Of a stretch of 64,000 bases of DNA, positions 28,799-37,047 are shown piece by piece. Every line of letters begins with the position of its first letter. Position 1 is the first letter of the stretch. Source of the DNA: Sedimentisphaera salicampi (GTDB taxonomy: Bacteria; Planctomycetota; Phycisphaerae; Sedimentisphaerales; Sedimentisphaeraceae); contig NZ_CP021023.1 in assembly GCF_002117005.1 (NCBI RefSeq), positions 682,001 to 746,000 of the forward strand, given 5' to 3'. The notes under the pieces were generated by a model. That model had not been told where the DNA came from, made no database searches, and was given only the letters and a program-made list of their open reading frames with translations. The position numbers and the translations under genes were made by a program.

Positions 28799-29222
28799 TG
28801 TCAAAGGGTGTCAAGCAAGTGTCAAATTTTAGGCATACCTAACAAATCAACATAAATCCTTGTATTATATACACTTACAATACAAGACTTATAAAGATGT
28901 CAATAGCCTTTGACACATTTTTTTTGATATAAACCCTTGTCATAAAAGAATTTATGTAAATTTACCCTCCAAATGTCAAACACCCCCATATCTTCCCGGC
29001 CTCGCACACCCACAAATATTTACCCTCGTACAAGCCATAATCTGTACGTATATAAAGACAATATTAGTACATAATAATTAAAGTACAAATAGAAAATACC
29101 AACCCCCCTTTGACACCTTGACAGTTAAAAAAAAAAAAAAAATAAATATAAGCCTATGAGAGGGGATTTTACCCCGCTCAAAGTGTCAAAAATCGGCTTG
29201 ACACTTCTTGACAATTTTGACA
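28799..29222. repeat. Field of twelve TGTCAA/TTGACA hexamers (iteron-like)
   Basis: TGTCAA starts at 28799, 28809, 28820, 28898, 28974 and 29184. Its complement TTGACA starts at 28910, 29110, 29118, 29198, 29208 and 29217. Twelve copies in 424 bp is far above chance (well below one expected). Some are about 10 bp apart (28799/28809/28820; 29198/29208/29217), close to one helical turn. A run of 16 A residues lies near 29130. This looks like a binding array or replication/recombination control site for the element whose recombinase starts at 29436. Confidence 0.55.
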
Positions 29223-29269
29223 GTACCACTTTTTTTTGGGGGTGTTCAAAATTTTTTTAGAACAAGCCC

Positions 29270-29346
29270 TTGACTTGTACGTAAAATTTGTATAATGGAT
29301 TTTGTCGAATAAATGATTACGTACAACAATAAGCGATAGCGTACAA
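29270..29346 (+). promoter_or_regulatory. Recombinase promoter flanked by inverted TTGTACGTAA operators
   Basis: A -35-like TTGACT (29270-29275) and a perfect -10 TATAAT (29291-29296) are separated by 15 bp. TTGTACGTAA (29275-29284) overlaps the spacer, its exact inverse TTACGTACAA lies at 29317-29326, and a further CGTACAA is at 29340-29346, 20 bp from the equivalent CGTACAA at 29320. This is the arrangement of a repressor-controlled promoter; the XRE protein encoded downstream is the obvious candidate repressor. A 6-codon mini-ORF (29380-29400, MPLLSI) with AAAGAGA upstream follows. Confidence 0.55.
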
Positions 29347-29435
29347 TTAACATACAAATTTTAACAAAGAGATTAAATTATGCCACTACTTAGCATATAG
29401 AGAGAATACGCAAAGTTGGCTAATTAACAGCAATT

Positions 29436-30131
29436 ATGACACAAGCAGTAATTTATACTCGATTTTCACCCCGCAAGAATGCTGAGGACAGCAGATCCTG
29501 TGAGACGCAAGAGAAGCTATGCAGGAAATACTGCAAAGACAGCGGTTTTGATGTGAAAGCAGTTTTCAGAGACGAGGCACTATCCGGCAAGGATTTAGAC
29601 CGCCCAGGGCTTTGGCAGGCCATTGAACGCATCCGCAAAGGTGATGTGCTTGTAGTTTACCGGCACGACAGGTTAGCGAGAGATGTTTATCTCTCAGAGG
29701 TTATCCGCAGAGCCGTAAAGAAAGCAGGCGGACATATAGAAGCGGTTAATGGCGGCGGAGGAAATGGCGAGAGCAACGAAGAAGTTTTAATCCGGCAGGT
29801 GTTAGCAGCTTTTGCGGAGTATGAGCGAAAGGTTATCGCACTGCGGACTAAATACTCTATGTTAGCACATCAGAAAGCCGGCAGGCGAATGAGTAATCAT
29901 CCGCCGTATGGTTACAAGCCAGCCCCCGAAGACAGCAGCCGGTTAGTCGAGGACGAAAACGAGCAGCTTGTCATTAAGAAAGTTATTGAACTGCGAAAGC
30001 AGGGAATGGGATGGTCGGCTATTGCAAGATGGCTTAATGAGAATGGCTTTCCCGCCAGAGCAAAGAAATGGTCGCACGTTGCGATTATGCGAATAATAGA
30101 GCGTTATGCTCCAGGGCTTAAGAATAGATAG
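29436..30131 (+). CDS. Serine recombinase/resolvase family site-specific recombinase
   Basis: This 231-aa protein has an N-terminal resolvase catalytic domain (about 1-140). Ser11 in the YTRFS motif is the nucleophile, and the conserved Arg cluster lies in YRHDRLARD (75-83); DRP at 55-57 is also typical. Residues about 160-231 are a short recombinase/helix-turn-helix region (YGYKPAPED, GMGWSAIARWLNENGF). It is longer than classical resolvases in the C-terminal part but much shorter than large phage-type integrases. It would catalyse strand exchange for the element around it. It is followed 11 nt later by an XRE regulator. A decayed relative lies at 47877-48036, 18 kb away. No RBS is obvious before the ATG. 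It appears intact. Confidence 0.9.
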   Translation: MTQAVIYTRFSPRKNAEDSRSCETQEKLCRKYCKDSGFDVKAVFRDEALSGKDLDRPGLWQAIERIRKGDVLVVYRHDRLARDVYLSEVIRRAVKKAGGHIEAVNGGGGNGESNEEVLIRQVLAAFAEYERKVIALRTKYSMLAHQKAGRRMSNHPPYGYKPAPEDSSRLVEDENEQLVIKKVIELRKQGMGWSAIARWLNENGFPARAKKWSHVAIMRIIERYAPGLKNR

Positions 30132-30142
30132 GTTAGAGTCTA

Positions 30143-30508
30143 ATGGAACGAATTAACGGAGACATTCTAAAACAGGCCTTGGCAGACAAAGGGTTTAAGC
30201 AATTTGAGTTTGCCGAAAAAACCGGCATTAGCAAATTCCGGATCAGCCGGCTGTGTCAAGAAGGTATGCACAATGTGTATCGTAAAACTGCCGAGAAAAT
30301 GGCTGATGCGCTCAATATAGAGCTGGCAGAGCTGAGGAAGGAAAGCGGAGCTTATCAGGGCAAGCCTGCAAGGCAGCTTAGGGATATGCTTTCAGAAGAT
30401 GCTATAGCGGTGCTTGATATGTATGATAAGCTCGATCCAGTCGGGAAGGCAGAAGTCCTGCTGAAGATTAAAGCGATTACTGATGAGATGGCTGAGAAAG
30501 GCGATTAG
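30143..30508 (+). CDS. XRE-family helix-turn-helix regulator
   Basis: This is a 121-aa DNA-binding protein. Residues about 6-60 form a Cro/C1-type helix-turn-helix (DKGFKQFEFAEKTGISKFRI, then a recognition helix and the typical ADALNIELAEL). The C-terminal half is a helical tail that could mediate dimerisation. The ATG at 30143 is preceded by AGGTTAGAG and lies 11 nt after the recombinase stop, so both share one message. It probably represses that message by binding the TTGTACGTAA-type sites flanking the promoter at 29270-29346, or the TGTCAA array; that is inference from position only. Confidence 0.85.
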   Translation: MERINGDILKQALADKGFKQFEFAEKTGISKFRISRLCQEGMHNVYRKTAEKMADALNIELAELRKESGAYQGKPARQLRDMLSEDAIAVLDMYDKLDPVGKAEVLLKIKAITDEMAEKGD

Positions 30509-31204
30509 CCTTACCTGCCAGTTACACATTTTGATTAAGATTCATCTGAGTAAATTGTTGTTTCAATTCTTTTTTTTGTCAACCCCGATTTCTCAGATAG
30601 CGTTCAAAATCGTGAAAAATCAATTTTTTTTCTTTGATTCTTCGCTTTAATCGGCGTCTCAAAGTCGCTTTAGTCTCTGGTACAGACCTGCCCTATTGCA
30701 AGTGATTTTTCATCTGCAATAATATTGTTATGTACTTGAAGAAACACAGCCGAAAGAAGAATGACAAAACCAATTCTTACTACAGCATAGCCAAGAAACC
30801 CAAGACAGCTGAACTCTGCTGATGCAGAGATATAACGAACCGGAAGACGAACACAAGCTGCTGCTGCAAAAATTGAAGATAGAACTGCCGCCGCAAAAAC
30901 CGCCGAAAATATACAGCGGTCAGCTGAAAAAATAACACATCTTTGGCGACAGACCAACCCCTCTGACGGGGGTGAAAACGCACTTTTTACCCCCTAAGTG
31001 AGAAATCGGGGTTACAGACTTGTAAACGCTGTCGCCTTAATCAATAATTGACCAAGAAAACGTTCAAACTATCAGACTCCAAAGCAATAACTCTGGAACG
31101 GATAAAAAATGCGATTCAAAGTAAATTGCCAGAAGCCTGAGAGGCTTAAGTATGTTCCTTCTATAATTGGCTGTCTAGCTAATTTTCTATCTGCTCATTT
31201 CTAT
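30509..31204. other. Spacer between the recombinase unit and the sialic acid locus
   Basis: No complete gene lies here. Most of it (30581-31013) is an internally deleted insertion sequence described separately. The remaining 190 bp up to the stop of the mutarotase-symporter gene contain a small inverted repeat (GCCTGAGAGGC, about 31134) but no recognisable gene or clear terminator. Confidence 0.6.
30581..31013 (+). mobile_element. Internally deleted IS (MITE-like) with 15-bp terminal inverted repeats
   Basis: AACCCCGATTTCTCA at 30581-30595 is exactly inverted at 30999-31013, bounding a 433-bp unit. Inside, on the plus strand, a reading frame at 30730 gives MYLKKHSRKKNDKTNSYYSI, which resembles the N-terminus of IS4/IS1634-type transposases. 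A second short frame ending at 30935 (KLLLQKLKIELPPQKPPKIY) resembles a transposase C-terminus. About 1 kb of the transposase is therefore missing between them, leaving a non-autonomous derivative with intact ends. No clear target duplication is seen. The IS family is tentative. Confidence 0.65.
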
Positions 31205-33880
31205 TTACTTAGGTTCTAATGTATGTATGGTAAGGCCTTCGGTCTTTTCCGGAGTTTTCGGCATAAACAGGCTCGCAGCGTATCCGATTACCACGCACAG
31301 GACTATTCCTATAGTGCCGTAGAGCAGGAGATGCACATCGGTAGCTTTCTGCACCCAATAGAGCCCTGAGGCTCCGAGTACTGCCCCTATCACAGCGCCG
31401 CCGCCGTTTGCCCGCGTGGTGAATATACCCAGACAGAACAAACCGCACATCACGCCTCCCATCAAGCCGAGGATTGTCATAAACATATCCCACAGTGATT
31501 TAATGTCTGAGGTGGCAAACATCAGAGCCAGAACAACGCCCAGCAACCCGAATGTGAAAGTCATAATCCTGCCTAAACGAAGGAAGGCTTTTTCTCCTTT
31601 CAACAAGTTGAAAGGCCTTATGAAGTCGGTTACAAATGCCGTTGCGGTACTGTTCATACTTGTGGAAACAGTTGATTGAGCGGCAGCAAACACGCCTGCC
31701 ACTACCAGCCCAGCAATCCCCACAGGAAGCTCGCGGGCAATGAAAAGCGGGAAGACCGCATCATTCTTGAAAGTAGGGTCGAGCTGGGCAGGGTTGTCCT
31801 TATAAAAAACAAACAGAGCTGTTCCAACGCCGAAGAAAAGTATTGATGCCGGAATGATAGTTATTGAGTTGGTCCAAATAGACTTTTTGGCAAATTTCAT
31901 AGAGGACACAGACATATATCTCTGAACTACAGCCATATCTGAAGAATAAGGAACCAGCTGCTGGCCAAGACCGCCAAGCACAACAACCCATAGAGCCGTG
32001 GTGGCAAAGCTCACTGAAGAGAAATCCCAGTTAACCAGATGGAACTTGTTATCAGCAGAGGCCGTTTCGATGAAACCTCCAAAACCTCCTTCAATACCAT
32101 TAATAATCAAGGTAAAGCTCAAGAAAGCCCCGCCAAGAAGGATGAATGTTTGTATTGCGTCGGTCCAAACAACAGCCTCAAGACCGCCCATAGTGCAGTA
32201 AATCAGGCTCAAGACGCCAATCGCCATAATACACTGTATCTGCGATAGAGGAGTAATAGCTGCAAGGGCGAGAGCCGGCAAATACATAACTACTGCCATC
32301 CTTCCAATCTGGAAGAAGATAAATGATGCGCTTGCAAACAGACGGACAAAACGGTTGAAGCGTTTCTCGAGATACTCATAAGCGCTTGTTGCATCAATCT
32401 TGCGGAAGAACGGAAGGAAGAAGATTATAACAAGAGGCGCTAAAACGACAGCGCACATATTCACCCAAAAGTAAACCCAGTCTGTCATAAAAGCCTTTGC
32501 AGGAATGGCTATAAATGTTATGGAGCTCAGCATTGTTGCAAAAATACTGAGCCCTGCAACAAACCACGGGACACGCTGGCCGCCACGGAAATAGTCGTTG
32601 GAATTTTTGTTTCGAAATGAGAAGAATACACCCACGCCAAGAATCAACCCAAGATAGATTACGATTGTGGAAAGATCTATCCAGCCGATTGCCTTCTTTA
32701 GCTGGACAGGGGTGCCAGAGTATAGTTTGGGAGAACGCACTCTTGGACGAACCTCGCCGGAAGGGATTATTATCGGATCGTTTACAGGGTCATCACCCCA
32801 GCGGACTGCATTAGTCGTTACCTGATTGGCCGGGAGGCTGCCTGATTCCACCCATGTATCGGTGATGGTATGGTAAACGTACATTCTCTCAGGGAATCCG
32901 GGATGCTCATCTTTCAGTTCATTCTCGCGTCCCCAGTATGTTCCGTCTGCTCCTCCAAAGGCAAATATATGGCTCTGACCAACACCGATAGCCGTGCCGG
33001 CCATTATGCAGTTTGGGAGTGATTTTCGTTTACGCCATGGATCTATTGGCCCGTTATAGTTTTGTGTTTCGGAATTATACTGCGCCGGGTCATACACCAG
33101 CGGATTGAACTCATACACATCTTTTAGAAATTTTGCCTTGCCGTCTTCTCCGCTGCAGCGTCCGCTCATTACATATATGCAGTTTGTTCTGCCGTTATGC
33201 TGGCTGGCAGTAATGTTGAACGCTCTGGGCATACCCGGCCATGGGGGGAGTTTTTGCCAGCTGAGATTTTCAGGCTCATCAACCTGAGATAAATCAAGGC
33301 ACCAGAAATTATTCATTGCAGTTTCGAGGCCGCTGCCCGTCGTTCCGCCGGCAAAATAAATTTTGCTGCCTATTTTTGCCGCATCTCCATAAACGCAGCG
33401 AGATGGCAAAGACGGAAGCTCCTGCTTTTCAATTGAATTGCTCTGCGGATTCCAGCTCAGCAAAAAAACATCAGAGTAAGCCCTTTTCGAATCGTTACCG
33501 CCCATACATACTACGCCATGTTCGGTGGATACAGATGCTCCGTATGCTAGAGGACGGGAAAGCTCGAAACCATTATGCCACTGGAAGCCGGATTCAGACT
33601 CTGGGTCTTTAGTTAAAACATAAATGTCTTTATGCCATTGCTTATCGGATTCCCATATAGGCTTTGGGAAATTCGCCCCTCCTGCGAGGATAAGGGCATC
33701 GTTGTGAACTCCAGAGAACATCCCTGCCCTTCCGAGTGAATCGGGCAAGTCCGGCAGCTCAGTCCAGTCCATATATTCTGGTGATATCGAATTCTCCTCT
33801 GCCGCAAAACAGGCCAAAGAGAATAAAAATACAAATACAAACATTACTTTTGCAATAATTTTCATAAAACCAACTCTCAT
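31205..33880 (-). CDS. Fusion: kelch-type sialic acid mutarotase and sodium/solute symporter
   Basis: This 891-aa fusion has a Sec-type signal (hydrophobic stretch about 8-25), then a kelch beta-propeller (about 35-390, repeats such as NALILAGGANFPKP and VVCMGGND). That part resembles cyclically permuted N-acetylneuraminate mutarotases of the NanM type. Residues about 395-880 form a sodium/solute symporter of the SSS family with about a dozen hydrophobic helices (NDYFRGGQRVPWFVAGLSIF near its start). The fusion would convert released alpha-sialic acid to the beta form on the outer face and import it with sodium. It is the last gene of the sialidase/aldolase locus. The start may instead be the second ATG, at 33865. 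The two-domain call is firm; sialic acid specificity comes from the neighbours. Confidence 0.85.
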   Translation of the reverse strand: MRVGFMKIIAKVMFVFVFLFSLACFAAEENSISPEYMDWTELPDLPDSLGRAGMFSGVHNDALILAGGANFPKPIWESDKQWHKDIYVLTKDPESESGFQWHNGFELSRPLAYGASVSTEHGVVCMGGNDSKRAYSDVFLLSWNPQSNSIEKQELPSLPSRCVYGDAAKIGSKIYFAGGTTGSGLETAMNNFWCLDLSQVDEPENLSWQKLPPWPGMPRAFNITASQHNGRTNCIYVMSGRCSGEDGKAKFLKDVYEFNPLVYDPAQYNSETQNYNGPIDPWRKRKSLPNCIMAGTAIGVGQSHIFAFGGADGTYWGRENELKDEHPGFPERMYVYHTITDTWVESGSLPANQVTTNAVRWGDDPVNDPIIIPSGEVRPRVRSPKLYSGTPVQLKKAIGWIDLSTIVIYLGLILGVGVFFSFRNKNSNDYFRGGQRVPWFVAGLSIFATMLSSITFIAIPAKAFMTDWVYFWVNMCAVVLAPLVIIFFLPFFRKIDATSAYEYLEKRFNRFVRLFASASFIFFQIGRMAVVMYLPALALAAITPLSQIQCIMAIGVLSLIYCTMGGLEAVVWTDAIQTFILLGGAFLSFTLIINGIEGGFGGFIETASADNKFHLVNWDFSSVSFATTALWVVVLGGLGQQLVPYSSDMAVVQRYMSVSSMKFAKKSIWTNSITIIPASILFFGVGTALFVFYKDNPAQLDPTFKNDAVFPLFIARELPVGIAGLVVAGVFAAAQSTVSTSMNSTATAFVTDFIRPFNLLKGEKAFLRLGRIMTFTFGLLGVVLALMFATSDIKSLWDMFMTILGLMGGVMCGLFCLGIFTTRANGGGAVIGAVLGASGLYWVQKATDVHLLLYGTIGIVLCVVIGYAASLFMPKTPEKTEGLTIHTLEPK

Positions 33881-33958
33881 AAAATTATTTCATTCTTTTA
33901 ACAAAACTGCAAACAGGTTCTGCTATTCAAAAGCGTAAGTCATTTTTCAATTGCAAAC

Positions 33959-35080
33959 TCAACTGCCGGAGTACTGCTTCATTAACTCTTGGGCCTCGGC
34001 AAAAGAGTCTGCCCTGTAAACCAGCGAAACTCCCGTAGGGAAGCGTTTTTGCACTTCACCACTTATAAGCTGTTCTTTGGAAACAGAAACTCTTATAAGC
34101 GAAATATTTCGTTCTTTTGCAATACTGTAAATAGTATCTAAATCATTCATCTCGGGCTGGCCGAAATCAACAGAAAGGCAGTGCGGTATTTCTGTAAACT
34201 TTTCTGCTACATGGCCAATCCTGCCGCATGAATGTATGGATCCGCTGCCCATAGATTTTAGAACCAGCTCATCATAAGGGGCTATCTTCTCAGAATACAT
34301 TTCAGGGGAGATCATAACTGAAGAATCATTTCTAAGGAGTATATTCCCGCGTATCATCGCAGCGTGCTGGTGAGCAAAACCATTTACCTTTTCGGTAAGA
34401 TAAGAAGAAAAACGCTCGGCTGCTTTAGCCTGAGCCTGAGCGGCAAGCTTCATCGCTTTAGCAGTTAATTCCGGCTCGGTAAGCAGCTCTACAAAAAACT
34501 CGCTCCCTCGCACCATAGCCGCGTTGTCCAGCGGTCCCTGAAGGTCAGGTAAGACAATCTGAATCATATTCTCAAGCTTTGGATATTCTGAAAGTATCTG
34601 TTTGTAAACCTTCAGCGTTTTTTCCGCTTTAGCCATCCAAGGGCTTGAAAAATCAGATGGGTCGAAATTATCAAGGCATTTTTCAAACTCATCCTTTGAT
34701 TCAAGATGTCTTGCCCATGGGGGATTATCATCTGCAATTTCTACTCCACAGCCAAACATTGAAGCCACTAAAACTGTTCCGAAATTTGCTCTTACAGTTA
34801 AAGGCAAATCGTCATTGATTTTATCACGCATTGCGATGCTTGTATCAAATGCGTGTACGAGTTCGTTGTAAAACATTTTCTCAGGGCTTTCGAAGATCTC
34901 CCTGTGCGGGAAAGGCAGGAAATCTGCCCGTTTATCTAAAGGATAACACATCACTAGCGGAAGCCTGTCGGTCTGCTGCCATTTCAAAGCCCGTTTATGA
35001 CGCTGTTCAATCTCTTCCTGTCGGTCAGGGTCAAGTATGCTGTTTAAGTGATCAAGAAGTTTTTTCAGTGGTTCAATCAT
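33959..35080 (-). CDS. Uroporphyrinogen-decarboxylase-like protein
   Basis: This 373-aa cytoplasmic protein resembles the uroporphyrinogen decarboxylase/methyltransferase superfamily. It has an N-terminal helical part (HKRALKWQQTDRLPLVMCYP) and a TIM-barrel with SGSIHSCGRIGHVAEKF and CLSVDFGQPEMND, matching the ligand-binding strand ends of the fold. It has a good RBS (AGGATG) before the ATG at 35078-35080. Genes of this type often accompany sugar-catabolism loci in planctomycetes and related groups, where true haem synthesis is unlikely; corrinoid-dependent methyl transfer or another decarboxylation is possible. Here it lies between the symporter fusion and the aldolases. Its role in the locus is unknown. 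Confidence 0.75.
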   Translation of the reverse strand: MIEPLKKLLDHLNSILDPDRQEEIEQRHKRALKWQQTDRLPLVMCYPLDKRADFLPFPHREIFESPEKMFYNELVHAFDTSIAMRDKINDDLPLTVRANFGTVLVASMFGCGVEIADDNPPWARHLESKDEFEKCLDNFDPSDFSSPWMAKAEKTLKVYKQILSEYPKLENMIQIVLPDLQGPLDNAAMVRGSEFFVELLTEPELTAKAMKLAAQAQAKAAERFSSYLTEKVNGFAHQHAAMIRGNILLRNDSSVMISPEMYSEKIAPYDELVLKSMGSGSIHSCGRIGHVAEKFTEIPHCLSVDFGQPEMNDLDTIYSIAKERNISLIRVSVSKEQLISGEVQKRFPTGVSLVYRADSFAEAQELMKQYSGS

Positions 35081-35123
35081 TTATCAATCATCCTTCTTAT
35101 ATAATCATTCAAGTTATCAGTTA

Positions 35124-36050
35124 TTAAAAAAATCCAGGTATAAGCCTCTGTCCCGCTTGACGAACTCGGGGGGCTTCTGATTCAGGTATAGATCTGTACG
35201 GCCATCTCATTATGCTCCCAACATCAGCCCATCCGCCTACAACAGCCATAAATCGGTCGCAGGCGCCATTGCAGAAACCTTTTTTAGTAATGAAAGGGGC
35301 GATGTAATTCTTCATAAATTCCTTCAAACGCTTTTCGAGCTCAAGAGCTGAAGACATATCCTGATAGATTTGTTCTGTCCATCTCTGAGCAGCAGCAGGG
35401 TTCAGACAGGCAACATTTGAGTAAGAACCGCTGGCCCCTTGCTGTATGCCGCTTGCAAGCAAATGCCCCGGAACAAAAACGCTCAAGTGTGGGATATGCT
35501 CCCGCATTGAGGCATACCAAATCTGATCTCCGCCGGCTGTTTTTAAGCCTGTCAACTCGGGCACCAGCCTTGAAAGACGCCCTACCTGCTCAGGATCTAA
35601 AACCCTCTTGGCATGCGGCGGATTATAGAGCACGAGCCCTATCCCCTCAGCTGCCTCCGCCATAAGTTTCAGAAAAGCAACTGCCTCTTCATCGCTAACG
35701 GGAAACCAGTCCGGCAGGATCACCTGCACAGCAGAAGGGGCTAAATGAACAACCCGCCTCAGCCGCTCCAGAGATATCTGGGCAGACATATGGCTCACGC
35801 CTATCTGAAACGGCATGCCGGCGTTATTGCATTTTTCCGCCAAGCATTCTGAGATCCTATCGAATTCTTTTTCGTTCTGACAGTGGAATTCTCCTGTAGT
35901 TCCATTAGAATAGATTCCATCAACATTCATATCAATCAGGACATCCGCCTCATCTGCAACCCGCTCCATATCAAGCGAGCCGTCCGAATTCCATGCTGAA
36001 AGCAGTGTAGCCCAGTTGCCTTTTATCTGATCTGCATTAAGCGCTCGCAC
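35124..36050 (-). CDS. DapA/NanA-family aldolase (N-acetylneuraminate lyase-like), copy 1
   Basis: This 308-aa class I aldolase has the family landmarks: GTTGE (50-54) for substrate carboxylate binding, Tyr142 in LYNPP, and the Schiff-base Lys170 in GLKTAGGD. In this locus it would cleave N-acetylneuraminate to pyruvate and N-acetylmannosamine, or act on a related 2-keto-3-deoxy sugar acid. The start is GTG at 36048-36050, supported by GAGGGA just upstream; no ATG occurs before residue 28. The stop of the second aldolase gene lies 10 nt upstream, and the two differ clearly, so they are not a recent duplication. Confidence 0.85.
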   Translation of the reverse strand: MRALNADQIKGNWATLLSAWNSDGSLDMERVADEADVLIDMNVDGIYSNGTTGEFHCQNEKEFDRISECLAEKCNNAGMPFQIGVSHMSAQISLERLRRVVHLAPSAVQVILPDWFPVSDEEAVAFLKLMAEAAEGIGLVLYNPPHAKRVLDPEQVGRLSRLVPELTGLKTAGGDQIWYASMREHIPHLSVFVPGHLLASGIQQGASGSYSNVACLNPAAAQRWTEQIYQDMSSALELEKRLKEFMKNYIAPFITKKGFCNGACDRFMAVVGGWADVGSIMRWPYRSIPESEAPRVRQAGQRLIPGFF

Positions 36051-36060
36051 ATCTTCCCTC

Positions 36061-36978
36061 TTAAAAAACTGTTGATGTGCTCTTAAGTTGGTCGATAGGG
36101 GCTTTCTGATCTTTAGTTAATTCCTGAATCGGGCGGACAGGCCTTCCTATTCCCATACCAAGTGTTGACAAGCCGTACATAATTCCAGCAATCCAGTTTT
36201 TCTCTTCTCCAAGAAGCAGAACTTCACGAACAGCTGAAATATGCTCCTGAGTTTCTGAGAGCTGTTGTGAGTCTCCCTGCTTTGCCGCTTCGACAGCAGT
36301 AACGAAAGCTTCAGGCTCATAATTTGCGCAAACAGGAACTATACCCGCTGCACCGGCTTTAAGCCCCCATTCAATATCAGGTTCATTGCCCTGCATTACG
36401 CCGATTGAATGACGACGGCATACATCAAGCACTTTCAGAAAGTAGTCTCTATCTCCGCTGCTTTCCTTGATCAGATTAGTCCAGCCCTTCTCGGCCATAT
36501 ATTCAATCACCGAAACAGGAACAGTGCTCTGAACGCAGCCCGGAATATTGTAGGTTATCATCTGCATATCTGTCGCTTCACGGCAGGCAGAAAAATGCGA
36601 AAGCATTTCCTTTTCTGTTGTAAGAGCGATGTAGTATGTAGGGGTTACTACCATACTGGGAAAATCCAGCCTGCTGAGTATGTCAATCTTCTCAAGAGCT
36701 CTGCGTGTGGAAGTGGCTATCACACCGCCGGCGAGCCCAGCCTGCTCGGCCACTTCATCCCTGGCAATCTCCATCGCACGCTTCCATTGATCATCAGCCA
36801 GCAGAGGCCCCATCCCGGCTGAACCACCGGCAAAGATACCATCCACACCAGCATCAATACAATGCCTGATTACTGCCCTGAAGGCTTTTTCATCAACATT
36901 CTCATTCTCATCTACAGGGGTAATAATCGGAACAAGCACCCCTCCGTTAATCTCTTTTTTTTCTGTTACATTTTCCAT
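36061..36978 (-). CDS. DapA/NanA-family aldolase (N-acetylneuraminate lyase-like), copy 2
   Basis: This 305-aa protein has the TIM-barrel family residues Tyr143 (TYNIPG) and Schiff-base Lys171 (LIKESSGD, the form common in lyases of this family). The substrate loop, usually G-T/S-T-G-E, reads GSAGMG (52-57) and lacks the Glu, so specificity may differ from copy 1. It is read with the sialidases upstream and copy 1 downstream (10-nt gap). One of the two is the likely sialic acid lyase; the other may handle a modified sialic acid or a different keto acid. The ATG at 36976-36978 has GGAA upstream. Confidence 0.85.
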   Translation of the reverse strand: MENVTEKKEINGGVLVPIITPVDENENVDEKAFRAVIRHCIDAGVDGIFAGGSAGMGPLLADDQWKRAMEIARDEVAEQAGLAGGVIATSTRRALEKIDILSRLDFPSMVVTPTYYIALTTEKEMLSHFSACREATDMQMITYNIPGCVQSTVPVSVIEYMAEKGWTNLIKESSGDRDYFLKVLDVCRRHSIGVMQGNEPDIEWGLKAGAAGIVPVCANYEPEAFVTAVEAAKQGDSQQLSETQEHISAVREVLLLGEEKNWIAGIMYGLSTLGMGIGRPVRPIQELTKDQKAPIDQLKSTSTVF

Positions 36979-37047
36979 AATAATTCCAATCTAAGATGCT
37001 GCCATAAGTTTGGGTTAATACTAAATACAAAGTTTCAACATTAAGTT

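Noticed and set aside
28721-29222. Possible CRISPR array
   Set aside because: Repeat units are only 6-8 nt, spacing is irregular and orientation mixed; no cas genes are present.
30670-30983. Two minus-strand open frames of 67 and 95 codons
   Set aside because: They lie inside the deleted IS and read opposite to the recognisable transposase pieces.
33959-35080. True uroporphyrinogen decarboxylase of haem synthesis
   Set aside because: The sequence fits the wider superfamily, but it sits in a sugar locus without other haem genes and the N-terminal part lacks the usual HemE start; kept as UroD-like only.
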